Position numbers and translations under genes: made by a program. The notes beneath the pieces were generated by a model. That model was given only the letters and a program-made list of their open reading frames with translations. It was not told where the DNA came from and did no database searches. From assembly GCF_001758785.1 (NCBI RefSeq), contig NZ_LROM01000115.1, positions 1-54,805 on the forward strand: a stretch of DNA of 54,805 bases, read 5' to 3'. Each line of letters opens with the position of its first letter. The stretch's first letter is position 1. The DNA comes from Duganella phyllosphaerae (GTDB lineage Bacteria > Pseudomonadota > Gammaproteobacteria > Burkholderiales > Burkholderiaceae_D). Positions 1-7,963 of this stretch are shown in pieces.

Positions 1-2
1 CC

Positions 3-878
3 CAGGCCCAGGCCGCGTTGCAAGCCGAACAACAACGCGCCGCCGACGAGCAGCAGGCGCTGACCGCCTTGCGCGCCAGGCTGGAAGCCGAGCAGGGCGC
101 GCAGGAAGCCGCGCGCGAGCGCACGACCGCCGAACAGCAGCAGGCCGCCGCATTGCAGGAACAGCAGGCCGCCGAACAGCGGCTGGCGGCAGCTGCGGAG
201 GCCGAAGCGCAAGCCGCACGCCAGATGGCCGCGCAAGTGGCGCTGGAAGCCGACCAGAAAGCAGTAGCTGCCCGCGCGCTGGAAGCGCAGGCGCACCTGG
301 CCGTGGAACTGGGCGTGGCGCACGCCGAGCGCGCCCGGGTGGAACAGGAAAAAGCGGCCGCCGCCCAGGCCTTGCTGGCAGCGGAGCAGGACTTCGTGGC
401 GGCGGAGCGCGCATCGCTGGCGCTGATCAACCAGAAACTTACGCAGCAGCGTCTCACCACGGCAGCGGAAGCGAAGGCCGCGCAAGCGATTGCTGGCCGC
501 CTGGAAGCGGAGCAGGGCGTGGCTGAAGCTGCGCGCCAGCGTGCCGATGCCGAGGAGAATCAACTCGCTGTCGTGCGCGAGCGCGAGCAGCAGGAACTGG
601 CCGCGCTGGCGGCCGTGGCGGAAAAGCTCGCGGCGCAGCAGGCCTTGCTGCAAGCGGCCAAGGCCCACGCCGAGATGCAGCGCAAGGTAGCCGACACCAC
701 GGCCGCCATGACGGCAGCCAAACAGCAGATGGTGGAACTGGAAACGCGGCGCTATGGCGCCGCGCAGAAGGTGCTGGCCAAATTGACCGTGACCGAAGGT
801 GGGGTAGTGGAAACGCTGGATGCTGCCCGCGCCCGGAAAGAGGCGCGGATGGTGCAGCCGGTGTGGCGGTCGCGGTAA
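3..878 (+). CDS. Ala/Gln/Glu-rich coiled-coil protein, C-terminal part (5' cut by window edge)
   Basis: The frame is open to the left edge, so only the C-terminal part of about 290 residues is visible. It is composed almost wholly of Ala, Gln, Glu and Arg with heptad-like spacing, which predicts one very long coiled coil. No enzymatic motif, membrane segment or signal is visible, and the start lies outside the window. The last 60 or so residues are less repetitive (a segment reading KVLAKLTVTEGG) and may form a small terminal module. The function is not recognised. It could be a cytoskeletal, tether-like or TolA-like envelope protein, but nothing seen here decides. The coding call rests on the long open frame and the amphipathic periodicity. 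Confidence 0.7.
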   Translation, partial: QAQAALQAEQQRAADEQQALTALRARLEAEQGAQEAARERTTAEQQQAAALQEQQAAEQRLAAAAEAEAQAARQMAAQVALEADQKAVAARALEAQAHLAVELGVAHAERARVEQEKAAAAQALLAAEQDFVAAERASLALINQKLTQQRLTTAAEAKAAQAIAGRLEAEQGVAEAARQRADAEENQLAVVREREQQELAALAAVAEKLAAQQALLQAAKAHAEMQRKVADTTAAMTAAKQQMVELETRRYGAAQKVLAKLTVTEGGVVETLDAARARKEARMVQPVWRSR

Positions 879-902
879 ACGTTGCCGCTCAGCTGGCGTT
901 CT

Positions 903-1012
903 ATGGATCCCCGCGTTCGCGGGGAGGACGGATTTCAGGTCAGTGAACGCAAGGATGTCCGTGAGCCGGCAAACGTGATGCCGTCATCCCCGCGCAGGCG
1001 GGGATCCATGGA
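903..1012. repeat. Pair of REP-like palindromes in inverted orientation
   Basis: Two hairpins (stem CCCCGCG/CGCGGGG at 909-924, and CCCCGC/GCGGGG at 988-1003) share flanking bases: GGATCCCCGC on one side and GGACGG or GATGACGG on the other. The second copy is close to the reverse complement of the first, so they form an inverted pair about 70 bp apart between two convergent genes. A third and fourth copy occur at 42708-42787. This is the arrangement of bacterial interspersed mosaic (REP/BIME-type) elements. The rest of the 882-1033 gap holds nothing else I can identify. Confidence 0.7.
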
Positions 1013-1033
1013 CCGGTCGAGCAGAGCAACCGC

Positions 1034-1402
1034 TTACTGCTGTACCGTCACCTTGGTCACAAAATACTCACTCTCGCCAAAACACTGGGTCGGCACGCCG
1101 CGATGCTGCGCGTAACCGAGCACCACGCGCTTGCCGATCGCCGCCGACAGCTCCTTGGCCACCGCCTCTTCACGCGTGCTGAAGAAGAACTTCTCGGGGA
1201 TCGCACCCGGCATCGACGTCAGCAGAATTTCACCTTCCCAAGTCTTGCAGAACCACCCCACGCGCGAGAACTTTTGCAGGTAGCCGGCCCGTTCGCCGTC
1301 CGAGTAGGACACGTTGAGCATGGTCCAGGTATAGGCGGCAAAAGCCAGCATGGCGACAACCACCAGGCCGATAAAGTACAGCAACACGCGTTTAGATTTC
1401 AT
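1034..1402 (-). CDS. Conserved hypothetical protein with N-terminal membrane anchor
   Basis: A protein of 122 residues. Residues 6-28 form one hydrophobic helix preceded by a Lys/Arg cluster (MKSKR), so it is probably anchored in the inner membrane with the rest in the periplasm, or secreted. The soluble part carries a motif YSDGERAGYLQKFSRVGW followed by CKTWEGE, which I recall from a widespread unnamed family in Bacteroidetes and Betaproteobacteria; that recollection is unchecked. Two cysteines (in CKTWEGE and in QCFGES) may form a disulfide. Function unknown. It is transcribed alone, 37 bp downstream of the DUF475 gene on the same strand. Confidence 0.75.
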   Translation of the reverse strand: MKSKRVLLYFIGLVVVAMLAFAAYTWTMLNVSYSDGERAGYLQKFSRVGWFCKTWEGEILLTSMPGAIPEKFFFSTREEAVAKELSAAIGKRVVLGYAQHRGVPTQCFGESEYFVTKVTVQQ

Positions 1403-1439
1403 GGATGGGCAGTCAAGTTATGCAAGATCGGGAATCTTA

Positions 1440-2522
1440 TCACGCAGCGTGCCGCCGTTTATAACGGATTGAGGACCACAGCGAGATCAGGATGAACGCC
1501 ACGCCCGACAAACCGGTAAACCACTCGGGAATATGGTATTTCACGCTGGTGAGCATGATCAGCGCCAGGATGCCGATCGCGTAGTGGGCGCCGTGCTCCA
1601 GGTACACGTATTCGTCCAACGTGCCCTTGTGCACCAAAAACACGGTCAGCGAACGCACGAACATGGCGCCGATGGCCAGGCCCAGCATGATGATGACCAC
1701 GTCCTTGGTGATGGCAAAGGCGCCGATTACGCCGTCGAAACTGAACGAGGCGTCCAGTACTTCCAGGTACAAAAAACCGCCGATACTGCCGCGCGCAACG
1801 GTAGCAACCACGGCGCCTGCGCCACTCTTGCTGCCAACACCGGACTCGGTGGTGTCACCATCCTCGACATCTGCCGGTGGATCCTGCTCAAGCAGGTCGG
1901 ACAGCCACGACACCGCCAGGTACACCACCACGCCGACCACGCCGGCAGTCAGCACGCTCAGCTTGTCTTTCTCGGGCACCATCGTCATGCAGCCGAACAC
2001 GGCCGACAGGGTGAGCAGCACGGCCAGGCCGCCACTGCCGATCGAACCGAGTTTTTCCTCGATCCAGCCCAGCCAGTGATGTTCCTTGTCCTCGTCGAAC
2101 AGGAAGTTGAGGAACACCAGCAGCAGGAAGGCGCCGCCGAAAGCGGCAACTTGCGCGTGGGCCTCGGTCAGGTGGCGCGAGTATTCGTCGGGCGTGGTGG
2201 TGGCCATGGTCCAGACATCGAACAGGCCCAGGCCGGTGGCGACCGAGACGATCAGCAGCGGAAACACCAGCCGCATGCCGAACACGGCCACCAGGATGCC
2301 GACCGTGAGGAACAGCTTGCGCCAGAACTCGTTCCAGTGGCGCAGGACGGACGCGTTGACCACCGCGTTATCGAACGACAGCGAGACTTCCATCACGCCC
2401 AGCACGGCGCAAATCCACAGCGCCGAGAGCATGCCGGCGCTGCCGCCGTGATTGAAACCCCACCAGCCGGCCAGGCCCATGAGGATGAAGGTGACTGCAA
2501 AGGAAACACCAAAGTGCCGCAT
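1440..2522 (-). CDS. DUF475 / TerC-like integral membrane protein
   Basis: A polytopic membrane protein of 360 residues with about nine hydrophobic segments. It contains the motif SFDNAVVNA near residues 49-57 and a second related motif, SFSFDGVIGAF, near residue 260. Paired acidic motifs in opposed helices are the hallmark of the TerC/DUF475 group, thought to move or sense metal ions or to be linked to tellurite resistance. A less hydrophobic acidic loop in the middle (around residues 205-230, rich in Asp, Ser and Gly) is probably cytoplasmic. The length fits DUF475. The start at 2522 has a purine-rich AAGAAG just upstream. It is transcribed away from the DUF212 gene. The substrate is unknown. 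Confidence 0.85.
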   Translation of the reverse strand: MRHFGVSFAVTFILMGLAGWWGFNHGGSAGMLSALWICAVLGVMEVSLSFDNAVVNASVLRHWNEFWRKLFLTVGILVAVFGMRLVFPLLIVSVATGLGLFDVWTMATTTPDEYSRHLTEAHAQVAAFGGAFLLLVFLNFLFDEDKEHHWLGWIEEKLGSIGSGGLAVLLTLSAVFGCMTMVPEKDKLSVLTAGVVGVVVYLAVSWLSDLLEQDPPADVEDGDTTESGVGSKSGAGAVVATVARGSIGGFLYLEVLDASFSFDGVIGAFAITKDVVIIMLGLAIGAMFVRSLTVFLVHKGTLDEYVYLEHGAHYAIGILALIMLTSVKYHIPEWFTGLSGVAFILISLWSSIRYKRRHAA

Positions 2523-2662
2523 ATTGTTCTTCTTGGAAGTTTAAGGATGAAGCAATTTTAGCCCAGTTGTAGATGGTTAGGCATCATCGCTGGGCCGCCG
2601 TGCGCGGTTCTGCGATAATTGCGCCACAAAATTTGCGCCACAAAAAACTCAAGGATTATCGG

Positions 2663-3082
2663 ATGGACATCGCATATCTCGTCACACCACTTATTACATG
2701 GATCACCGTTGGCCCGATCAAGTTCCTGATCAACAGCGCCAAGGCGCGAAAATGGGCGTTCAACCTGGTCGGTAACGGCGGTTTCCCCAGCAACCATAGC
2801 GCGGTGGTCTCCAGCATGGCCACCCTGATCGCGCTGCGCGAGGGCATCGGCCACCCGGCTTTCGGCGTGGCGGTCACGCTGTGTTTCATCGTCATCATCG
2901 ACGCCAACAGCCTGCGCCAGCACGTGGGCAAGCAGGCGGCGGCCATCAACCGGCTCGCCGGCAAGGATGACGGCCACCAGTGGCTGCGCGAGCGCATGGG
3001 CCACACCTTGGTGGAAATTGCCGGCGGCCTGTGCACCGGCATCGCCATCGCCCACTTCATCAACCACTTCTTCGGCCGCTGA
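2663..3082 (+). CDS. Divergent PAP2 (DUF212) family membrane protein
   Basis: A protein of 139 residues. I chose the ATG at 2663 because it follows an AAGGA Shine-Dalgarno at 2651 and gives the length typical of DUF212; a longer frame exists upstream but lacks a good ribosome site. The motifs GGFPSNHSAVVSS (residues 38-50) and the late GHTLVEIAGG match the divergent PAP2/DUF212 proteins, which are related to acid phosphatases and vanadium haloperoxidases, with the conserved SxHS-type segment and a distal His. Three to four membrane segments are visible. The enzymatic activity of the family is not established. A 9-bp perfect stem-loop follows the stop. Confidence 0.85.
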   Translation: MDIAYLVTPLITWITVGPIKFLINSAKARKWAFNLVGNGGFPSNHSAVVSSMATLIALREGIGHPAFGVAVTLCFIVIIDANSLRQHVGKQAAAINRLAGKDDGHQWLRERMGHTLVEIAGGLCTGIAIAHFINHFFGR

Positions 3083-3099
3083 TTCGCAGTTGCGCCACC

Positions 3100-3123
3100 G
3101 ATAGCCGGTTTCCTCCGGCTATC
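3100..3123 (+). other. Stem-loop after the DUF212 gene
   Basis: A perfect 9-bp inverted repeat, GATAGCCGG and CCGGCTATC, with a 6-nt loop lies 17 bp after the DUF212 stop. No T-run follows, so it may act as an RNA 3'-end stabiliser or a weak terminator. Confidence 0.5.
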
Positions 3124-3192
3124 TCCCCGAACTACCGTTCATCCCCCGATTTCGCAATTCAGCCACAGATTCTGCCGTTTGTCGCAGGCGCA

Positions 3193-3221
3193 TTGACCAC
3201 TTTCGGTCACTCGTGGATACT
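3193..3221 (+). promoter_or_regulatory. Sigma-70-type promoter of the RND operon with overlapping dyad
   Basis: TTGACC (3193-3198), a 17-bp spacer and GATACT (3216-3221) form a good promoter about 70 bp before the adaptor start. A short dyad, TGACC-N6-GGTCA (3194-3209), overlaps the -35 box and spacer, where a repressor could compete with polymerase. No regulator gene is adjacent. The direct repeat TCTAATT-AAA-TCTAATT lies between the promoter and the start codon. Confidence 0.5.
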
Positions 3222-3292
3222 CTGCGCGCTGTAGTCTGGCTAAAATTCTAATTAAATCTAATTACTGCTTGTCCATCATCCGGAGATTCACT

Positions 3293-4462
3293 ATGTTGCG
3301 CAAAACCCTGCTCGCTATCGCCGTCGCTACAGCCTTGGCGGGGTGTAACAAATCAGACGAGGAGGCCAAGAAAAAGGAAGCGGCCGCCAAGGCCGCCAAT
3401 ATTACTTTGCAAGTTGCAAGCGAAGACACGCTGGTGGTGCAATCGACCGGACTGGCGTCCGGCCCGGTCATCACCGGTTCGATCCAGCCCGAGCGCCGCG
3501 CCGACCTGCGCGCCGAAGTGAGCGCCATCGTGCTGCAAGTGCTCAAGGAAAATGGCGAACCGGTCAAAAAAGGTGACGTGATCCTGCGCCTCGATGAAAC
3601 CTCGATCCGCGACAACGTCAATTCGGCCGAGGAGGCTGCGCGCGCGTCGCAGCAATCGCTGGACCAGACCCAGCGCATGCTCGAGCGCCAGACCACCTTG
3701 CGCTCGTCGGGCATGGTGTCGTCGCAGGCGCTCGAAGACATGGAGCTGCGCCGCAACACCGCCCAGAGCGAGCTGGCTGCCGCCAAGTCGCGCCTGGTGA
3801 CCGCGCGCCAGCAACTGGGCCGCACCGTGGTGCGCGCGCCGTTCGACGGCATCGTCAGCGAACGCAAGGTCTCCAGCGGCGACACCGCCCAGGTGGGCAA
3901 GGAACTGGTCAAGGTGATCGATCCGGCCAGCATGCGCTTCGAAGGCACGGTGTCGGCCGACAAGATCGGCGTGGTCAAGGTGGGCCAGCCGGTGCTGTTC
4001 CGCGTCAACGGCTACCCGGGCCAGAATTTTGCCGGCACCGTCAAGCGCGTCGATCCGGCCGCCAATGCGGTCACCCGCCAAGTGGAGGTGCTGGTGTCGT
4101 TTGCCGGGCCATCGCAGCCGCGCGTGGCCGGCCTGTACGCGGAAGGGCGGGTCGAATCGCAAACTAGTGCCGCGCTGACGGTGCCGCAGTCGTCGCTGGT
4201 GCAGGCTGGCGACATCAATTATGTGTGGCGCGTAAAAAACGGCGTGATGAGCAAGGCGATGCTGGGCATCGGCACCCGCGACGAGCGCACCGGCAACTGG
4301 CAGGTGCTGTCGGGCCTGGCTGCCGGCGACACCATCATGCGCGTGCCCGGCTCGAACTTCAAGGATGGCCTGAAGGTGGCGTTCATTGCCCCGAAAGTGG
4401 TCAAACCGGCCCAGGCCGTCGCTTCGGCGCCAGCTGCCACCGTGGCAGACAAGAAGGAATAA
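3293..4462 (+). CDS. RND efflux periplasmic adaptor lipoprotein
   Basis: A membrane-fusion protein of 389 residues for an RND efflux pump. The ATG at 3293 gives a clean lipoprotein signal (hydrophobic segment, then LAGC near residue 20), so it should be lipid-anchored. Order of parts: a lipoyl/barrel half, a coiled-coil hairpin (about residues 95-165, rich in Gln, Glu, Ala and Arg), the second lipoyl half with the typical VVRAPFDGIVSER, a beta-barrel, and a membrane-proximal domain ending in an Ala/Val tail. The permease gene starts 6 bp downstream, so the two form one operon. No outer-membrane factor gene follows; the pump must use one encoded elsewhere. The substrate cannot be deduced. Confidence 0.93.
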   Translation: MLRKTLLAIAVATALAGCNKSDEEAKKKEAAAKAANITLQVASEDTLVVQSTGLASGPVITGSIQPERRADLRAEVSAIVLQVLKENGEPVKKGDVILRLDETSIRDNVNSAEEAARASQQSLDQTQRMLERQTTLRSSGMVSSQALEDMELRRNTAQSELAAAKSRLVTARQQLGRTVVRAPFDGIVSERKVSSGDTAQVGKELVKVIDPASMRFEGTVSADKIGVVKVGQPVLFRVNGYPGQNFAGTVKRVDPAANAVTRQVEVLVSFAGPSQPRVAGLYAEGRVESQTSAALTVPQSSLVQAGDINYVWRVKNGVMSKAMLGIGTRDERTGNWQVLSGLAAGDTIMRVPGSNFKDGLKVAFIAPKVVKPAQAVASAPAATVADKKE

Positions 4463-4468
4463 ACAGCC

Positions 4469-7400
4469 ATGTTCTTATCGAATTTCAGTGTCAAGAAGCC
4501 GGTCGCCACGATCGTGCTGATCGTGGCCATGATGTGCCTGGGCCTGATGGCCCTGAGCAAATTGCGGGTCAACCAGAACCCGGACGTGGAAATCCCGTTC
4601 ATCATCGTCAGCATTCCGTACCCGGGCGCCTCGCCCGAGACGGTCGAGCGCGAGATCATCAACCGCCTGGAAAAATCGTTCCAGTCGATTACCGGCGTGA
4701 CCGAAACCAACTCGACCGCGTCGGAAGGCACGGCGCGCATCCAGGTCAAGTTTGGTTTCAGCAAGAACCTGATCGAGGCGTCGGACGAGATCCGCAACGC
4801 CATCGCCTCGGTGCGCTACAAGCTGCCGATCGAGATGCGCGAACCGATCCTGCAACGGATCGACACGTCGGCCCAGCCGGTGATGCAGCTGGCGCTGTCA
4901 TCGACCGCGCAAACCCATTCGGCCATTTCGCGCCTGGCCGAAGACAAGCTGGCCGACCGCTTCCGCGGCATCGACGGCGTGTCGTCGGTAAATATCGACG
5001 GTTCGCTCAAGCGCGAGCTCTCCGTGCTGCTCAAGGCTGAAAAGCTGCGCGAATACAATGTGTCGGTCGGCGACGTGGTCAACGCGCTGCGCAACCAGAA
5101 CACCAATGCGCCGGTCGGCAAGGTGCGCGGCGAGCTCGACGAAAAGAGCATCCGCCTGGTGGGGCGCATCGAGCGTCCCGAAGACTTCCAGCAGGTGGTG
5201 ATCAAGCGTAATGGCGACGACCTGGTGCGCCTGTCGCAGGTGGCCACCATCGAAGACGGCTTTGCCGAAATGAGCTCGCTCAGCGTGCGCTCGGGCAAAC
5301 CCAACGTCGGCATCTCGATTTCGCGTTCGCGCGATGCGTCCACCGTCTCGGTGGCGCACGCGGTGCGCAAGCTCACCGCCGAAATCAACAAGGAACTGCC
5401 CACGGGCACCGCACTGGAAATTACCCAGGACGGCGGCGAAGACGCCGAATCGAGCCTGAACAACGTGATCGAGGCGCTGGTGTTCGGCGCCGGACTGACC
5501 ATTTTCGTGGTGTACGCGTTCCTCAATTCGTGGCGCTCCACCCTGATCACGGCGCTGTCGCTGCCCACCTCGGTGCTGGCCGCGTTTATCGGCGTGTGGC
5601 TGTGCGGTTTCACGCTCAACTTCATGACCTTGCTGGGACTGTCGCTGGCGATCGGCGTGCTGATCGATGACGCCATCGTGGTGCGTGAAAACATCGTGCG
5701 CCACATGCAGATGGGCGCGGACCGTCGCACGGCTGCGCTCAAGGGCACGGCGGAAATCGGCATGGCGGTCGCTGCCACCACGTTCTCGATCATGGCCGTG
5801 TTCATCCCGGTTGCCTTCATGCCCGGCATTACCGGCGAGTGGTTTCGGCCGTTCGCGCTGACGGTGACCTGCTCGGTGGCCGTATCGCTGCTGATCTCGT
5901 TTACGCTCGACCCGATGCTGTCGGCCTTCTGGGGCGACCCGCCGGACCACCATACCAAGCCGCGCACCGGCATCAGCCGCGTGCTGGAACGCTTCAATAT
6001 CTGGTTCGACCACCAGGCCGACCGTTATGGACGCGTGATCGCCTGGGCGCTGCGCCACCGTACCGCCATGGGCCTGATCGCCGTGGCCTCGTTTGTCGGC
6101 GCCCTGGCCCTGCAGCACTTCAAGGGTGGTTCGAGCTTCCTGCCGGCCTCCGACTTCGGCACCATCGCGGTCGATGTGCGCACGCCGTCGTCGTCCAGCC
6201 TCGAGTATGCACGCCTGAAACTGCAGAACGCTGCCGACATCGCCTTCACCATCAAGGAAGTCAAGCAGACCAATGCTTACGTGAATGTGGCTGGCGGCAA
6301 GATTTACGTGGACCTGGGCAAGAAGCATGAACGCAACCGTTCCTCGGCCGAGGTGGCCAAGGAGCTGCGCGCCAAGCTGGCCGGCCTGGTCGGCGCCGAA
6401 TACACGGTGCAGGACGACCTGGCCAACGGCGGCGGCAAGCCGGTGCAGATCCAGTTCACCGGCGCCGATTCGCGCAAGCTGATGGAAATTACCACCGATT
6501 ACATGGAGCGCCTGCGCAAGGTGCCGGGCGCAGTGGACGTCACGCTGTCCGAGCAGGATCCGAAGGACGAGCTGCAAATCGTGCTCAACCGTGGCCTGGC
6601 CAACTCGATGGGCATCGCCGCCGGCGACGCCGCGCAAGCGCTGCGGGTAGCCTTTGCCGGCATCGAAGTGGGCGACTGGGTGGATCCGACCGGTGAATCG
6701 CGCGACGTGGCGGTACGCCTGGCGCCGGAAGACCGCGCCAGCGCGGAAAACATCGAGCGCCTGCCGATTTCCGTGGTGGGTACCAACCAGATGGTGCCGC
6801 TCGACCAGATCGCCGCCGTCACCATGGGCAAGGGCCCGTCGACCATCAAGCACAAGGACGGCAAGCGCGTGATCACCGTCACCGCCAACGCCCAGGGCCG
6901 CTCGGACGGCGAAGTGACCAATGCCGCCAAGGCGCTGGCCGAGTCGATCGACTTCCCGCCCGGCTACGGCCTGTCGCTGGGTGGCGCCGGCAAGGACATG
7001 CAGGAAGTGTTCGGCGCCATGGGCATTGCGCTGCTGTCCGGCGTGGGCCTGATGTATTTGATCCTGGTGATGCAGTTCGGTTCCTTCATGGCGCCGATCG
7101 GCGTGATGTTGTCGCTGCCGCTGTCCTTGATCGGCGTGGTGCTGGGCCTCCTGATTACCGGCGGCACCCTCAACCTGATGAGCCTGATCGGCGTGATCAT
7201 GCTGATGGGACTGGTGGCCAAGAACGCCATCCTGCTGCTGGAAGCGGCCCGCACCCGCGAGGAAGAAGGCCACAGCCGTGAAGAAGCGCTGATGTACGCC
7301 GGCCGCATGCGCCTGCGGCCGATCCTGATGACCACGTTCGCGCTGATTGCGGGCATGTTGCCGGTGGCGCTGGCGCTGGGCGAGGGCGGCGAGTTCTACC

Positions 7401-7726
7401 GTCCGATGGCGGTGGCCATCATCGGCGGCACCATCACTTCGACCGTGCTGACCTTGCTGATGGTGCCGACCTTCTACGACAGCATCGAGATCAAGCGGGA
7501 AAACCTGGCCAGCAAGTTCCAACGCCGCATGGCGTACTGGGGCGCGCGGGCCGGCAACTTCGGCCTGCCACTGGCGGTGATCATCACTGCCATCGAGATC
7601 TTGCTGTTCCTGATCCTGGTGCGCTTCGTCTACCGCATCGTGATGCTGGCGGTGCGCTTCTTGATCGATGGCACCCGCAAGGGACCGCCCGCTGACCACG
7701 TCGATCTCGACAAGAAAGTGGCGTAA
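4469..7726 (+). CDS. RND (HAE1/AcrB-type) efflux permease
   Basis: An inner-membrane proton/drug antiporter of 1085 residues. It shows the RND layout: TM1 at the N-terminus, a large periplasmic loop, TM2-6, a second loop, and TM7-12. The proton-relay region in TM4 reads GVLIDDAIVVRENI, with the paired aspartates of the family. The family usually runs to about 1030-1050 residues. This protein continues past TM12 with a linker and one more hydrophobic helix (around residues 1025-1055), then a polar tail ending in DLDKKVA, so the C-terminus has an unusual extra membrane segment. It forms a two-gene operon with the adaptor and is followed by a rho-independent terminator. Confidence 0.95.
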   Translation: MFLSNFSVKKPVATIVLIVAMMCLGLMALSKLRVNQNPDVEIPFIIVSIPYPGASPETVEREIINRLEKSFQSITGVTETNSTASEGTARIQVKFGFSKNLIEASDEIRNAIASVRYKLPIEMREPILQRIDTSAQPVMQLALSSTAQTHSAISRLAEDKLADRFRGIDGVSSVNIDGSLKRELSVLLKAEKLREYNVSVGDVVNALRNQNTNAPVGKVRGELDEKSIRLVGRIERPEDFQQVVIKRNGDDLVRLSQVATIEDGFAEMSSLSVRSGKPNVGISISRSRDASTVSVAHAVRKLTAEINKELPTGTALEITQDGGEDAESSLNNVIEALVFGAGLTIFVVYAFLNSWRSTLITALSLPTSVLAAFIGVWLCGFTLNFMTLLGLSLAIGVLIDDAIVVRENIVRHMQMGADRRTAALKGTAEIGMAVAATTFSIMAVFIPVAFMPGITGEWFRPFALTVTCSVAVSLLISFTLDPMLSAFWGDPPDHHTKPRTGISRVLERFNIWFDHQADRYGRVIAWALRHRTAMGLIAVASFVGALALQHFKGGSSFLPASDFGTIAVDVRTPSSSSLEYARLKLQNAADIAFTIKEVKQTNAYVNVAGGKIYVDLGKKHERNRSSAEVAKELRAKLAGLVGAEYTVQDDLANGGGKPVQIQFTGADSRKLMEITTDYMERLRKVPGAVDVTLSEQDPKDELQIVLNRGLANSMGIAAGDAAQALRVAFAGIEVGDWVDPTGESRDVAVRLAPEDRASAENIERLPISVVGTNQMVPLDQIAAVTMGKGPSTIKHKDGKRVITVTANAQGRSDGEVTNAAKALAESIDFPPGYGLSLGGAGKDMQEVFGAMGIALLSGVGLMYLILVMQFGSFMAPIGVMLSLPLSLIGVVLGLLITGGTLNLMSLIGVIMLMGLVAKNAILLLEAARTREEEGHSREEALMYAGRMRLRPILMTTFALIAGMLPVALALGEGGEFYRPMAVAIIGGTITSTVLTLLMVPTFYDSIEIKRENLASKFQRRMAYWGARAGNFGLPLAVIITAIEILLFLILVRFVYRIVMLAVRFLIDGTRKGPPADHVDLDKKVA

Positions 7727-7758
7727 ATCCAGGCCGGCATCGGATAAGTGCTTGTTTC

Positions 7759-7787
7759 AAAAGGGACCGATGGTCCCTTTTGTTTAT
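7759..7787 (+). terminator. Rho-independent terminator of the RND operon
   Basis: The perfect stem AAAAGGGACC / GGTCCCTTTT with a 3-nt loop (7759-7781) is followed by TGTTTATC. It lies 33 bp after the permease stop. The rest of the gap to 7963 holds no gene; it must contain the promoter of the FadL-type gene, but I could not place the -10 and -35 boxes with confidence. Confidence 0.85.
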
Positions 7788-7963
7788 CTTCAGTGCAGAG
7801 CAAGCGCTCGGTTTCAAGCGGAAAATTAGGGGCTTTCCTCTAGTAACTTGACTTTCGTGCGCAGACTTCCATCAGGTAAGCTGCTGGCCTTCCAGCACCT
7901 TGTCGCCCAGTCCGGTTGACACGGCGCCGGAACATGACAACCCTACAAAAAAGAGACGACACC

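Noticed and set aside
1533..2561. A 342-codon plus-strand frame opposite the DUF475 gene
   Set aside because: The composition is His/Gln/Arg-rich without structure; the DUF475 membrane protein on the other strand is clear.
4898..7699. A 933-codon open frame on the minus strand opposite the RND permease
   Set aside because: It is a mirror of a high-GC coding gene, with His/Gln/Arg-rich nonsense composition and no domains; the plus-strand permease explains the region.
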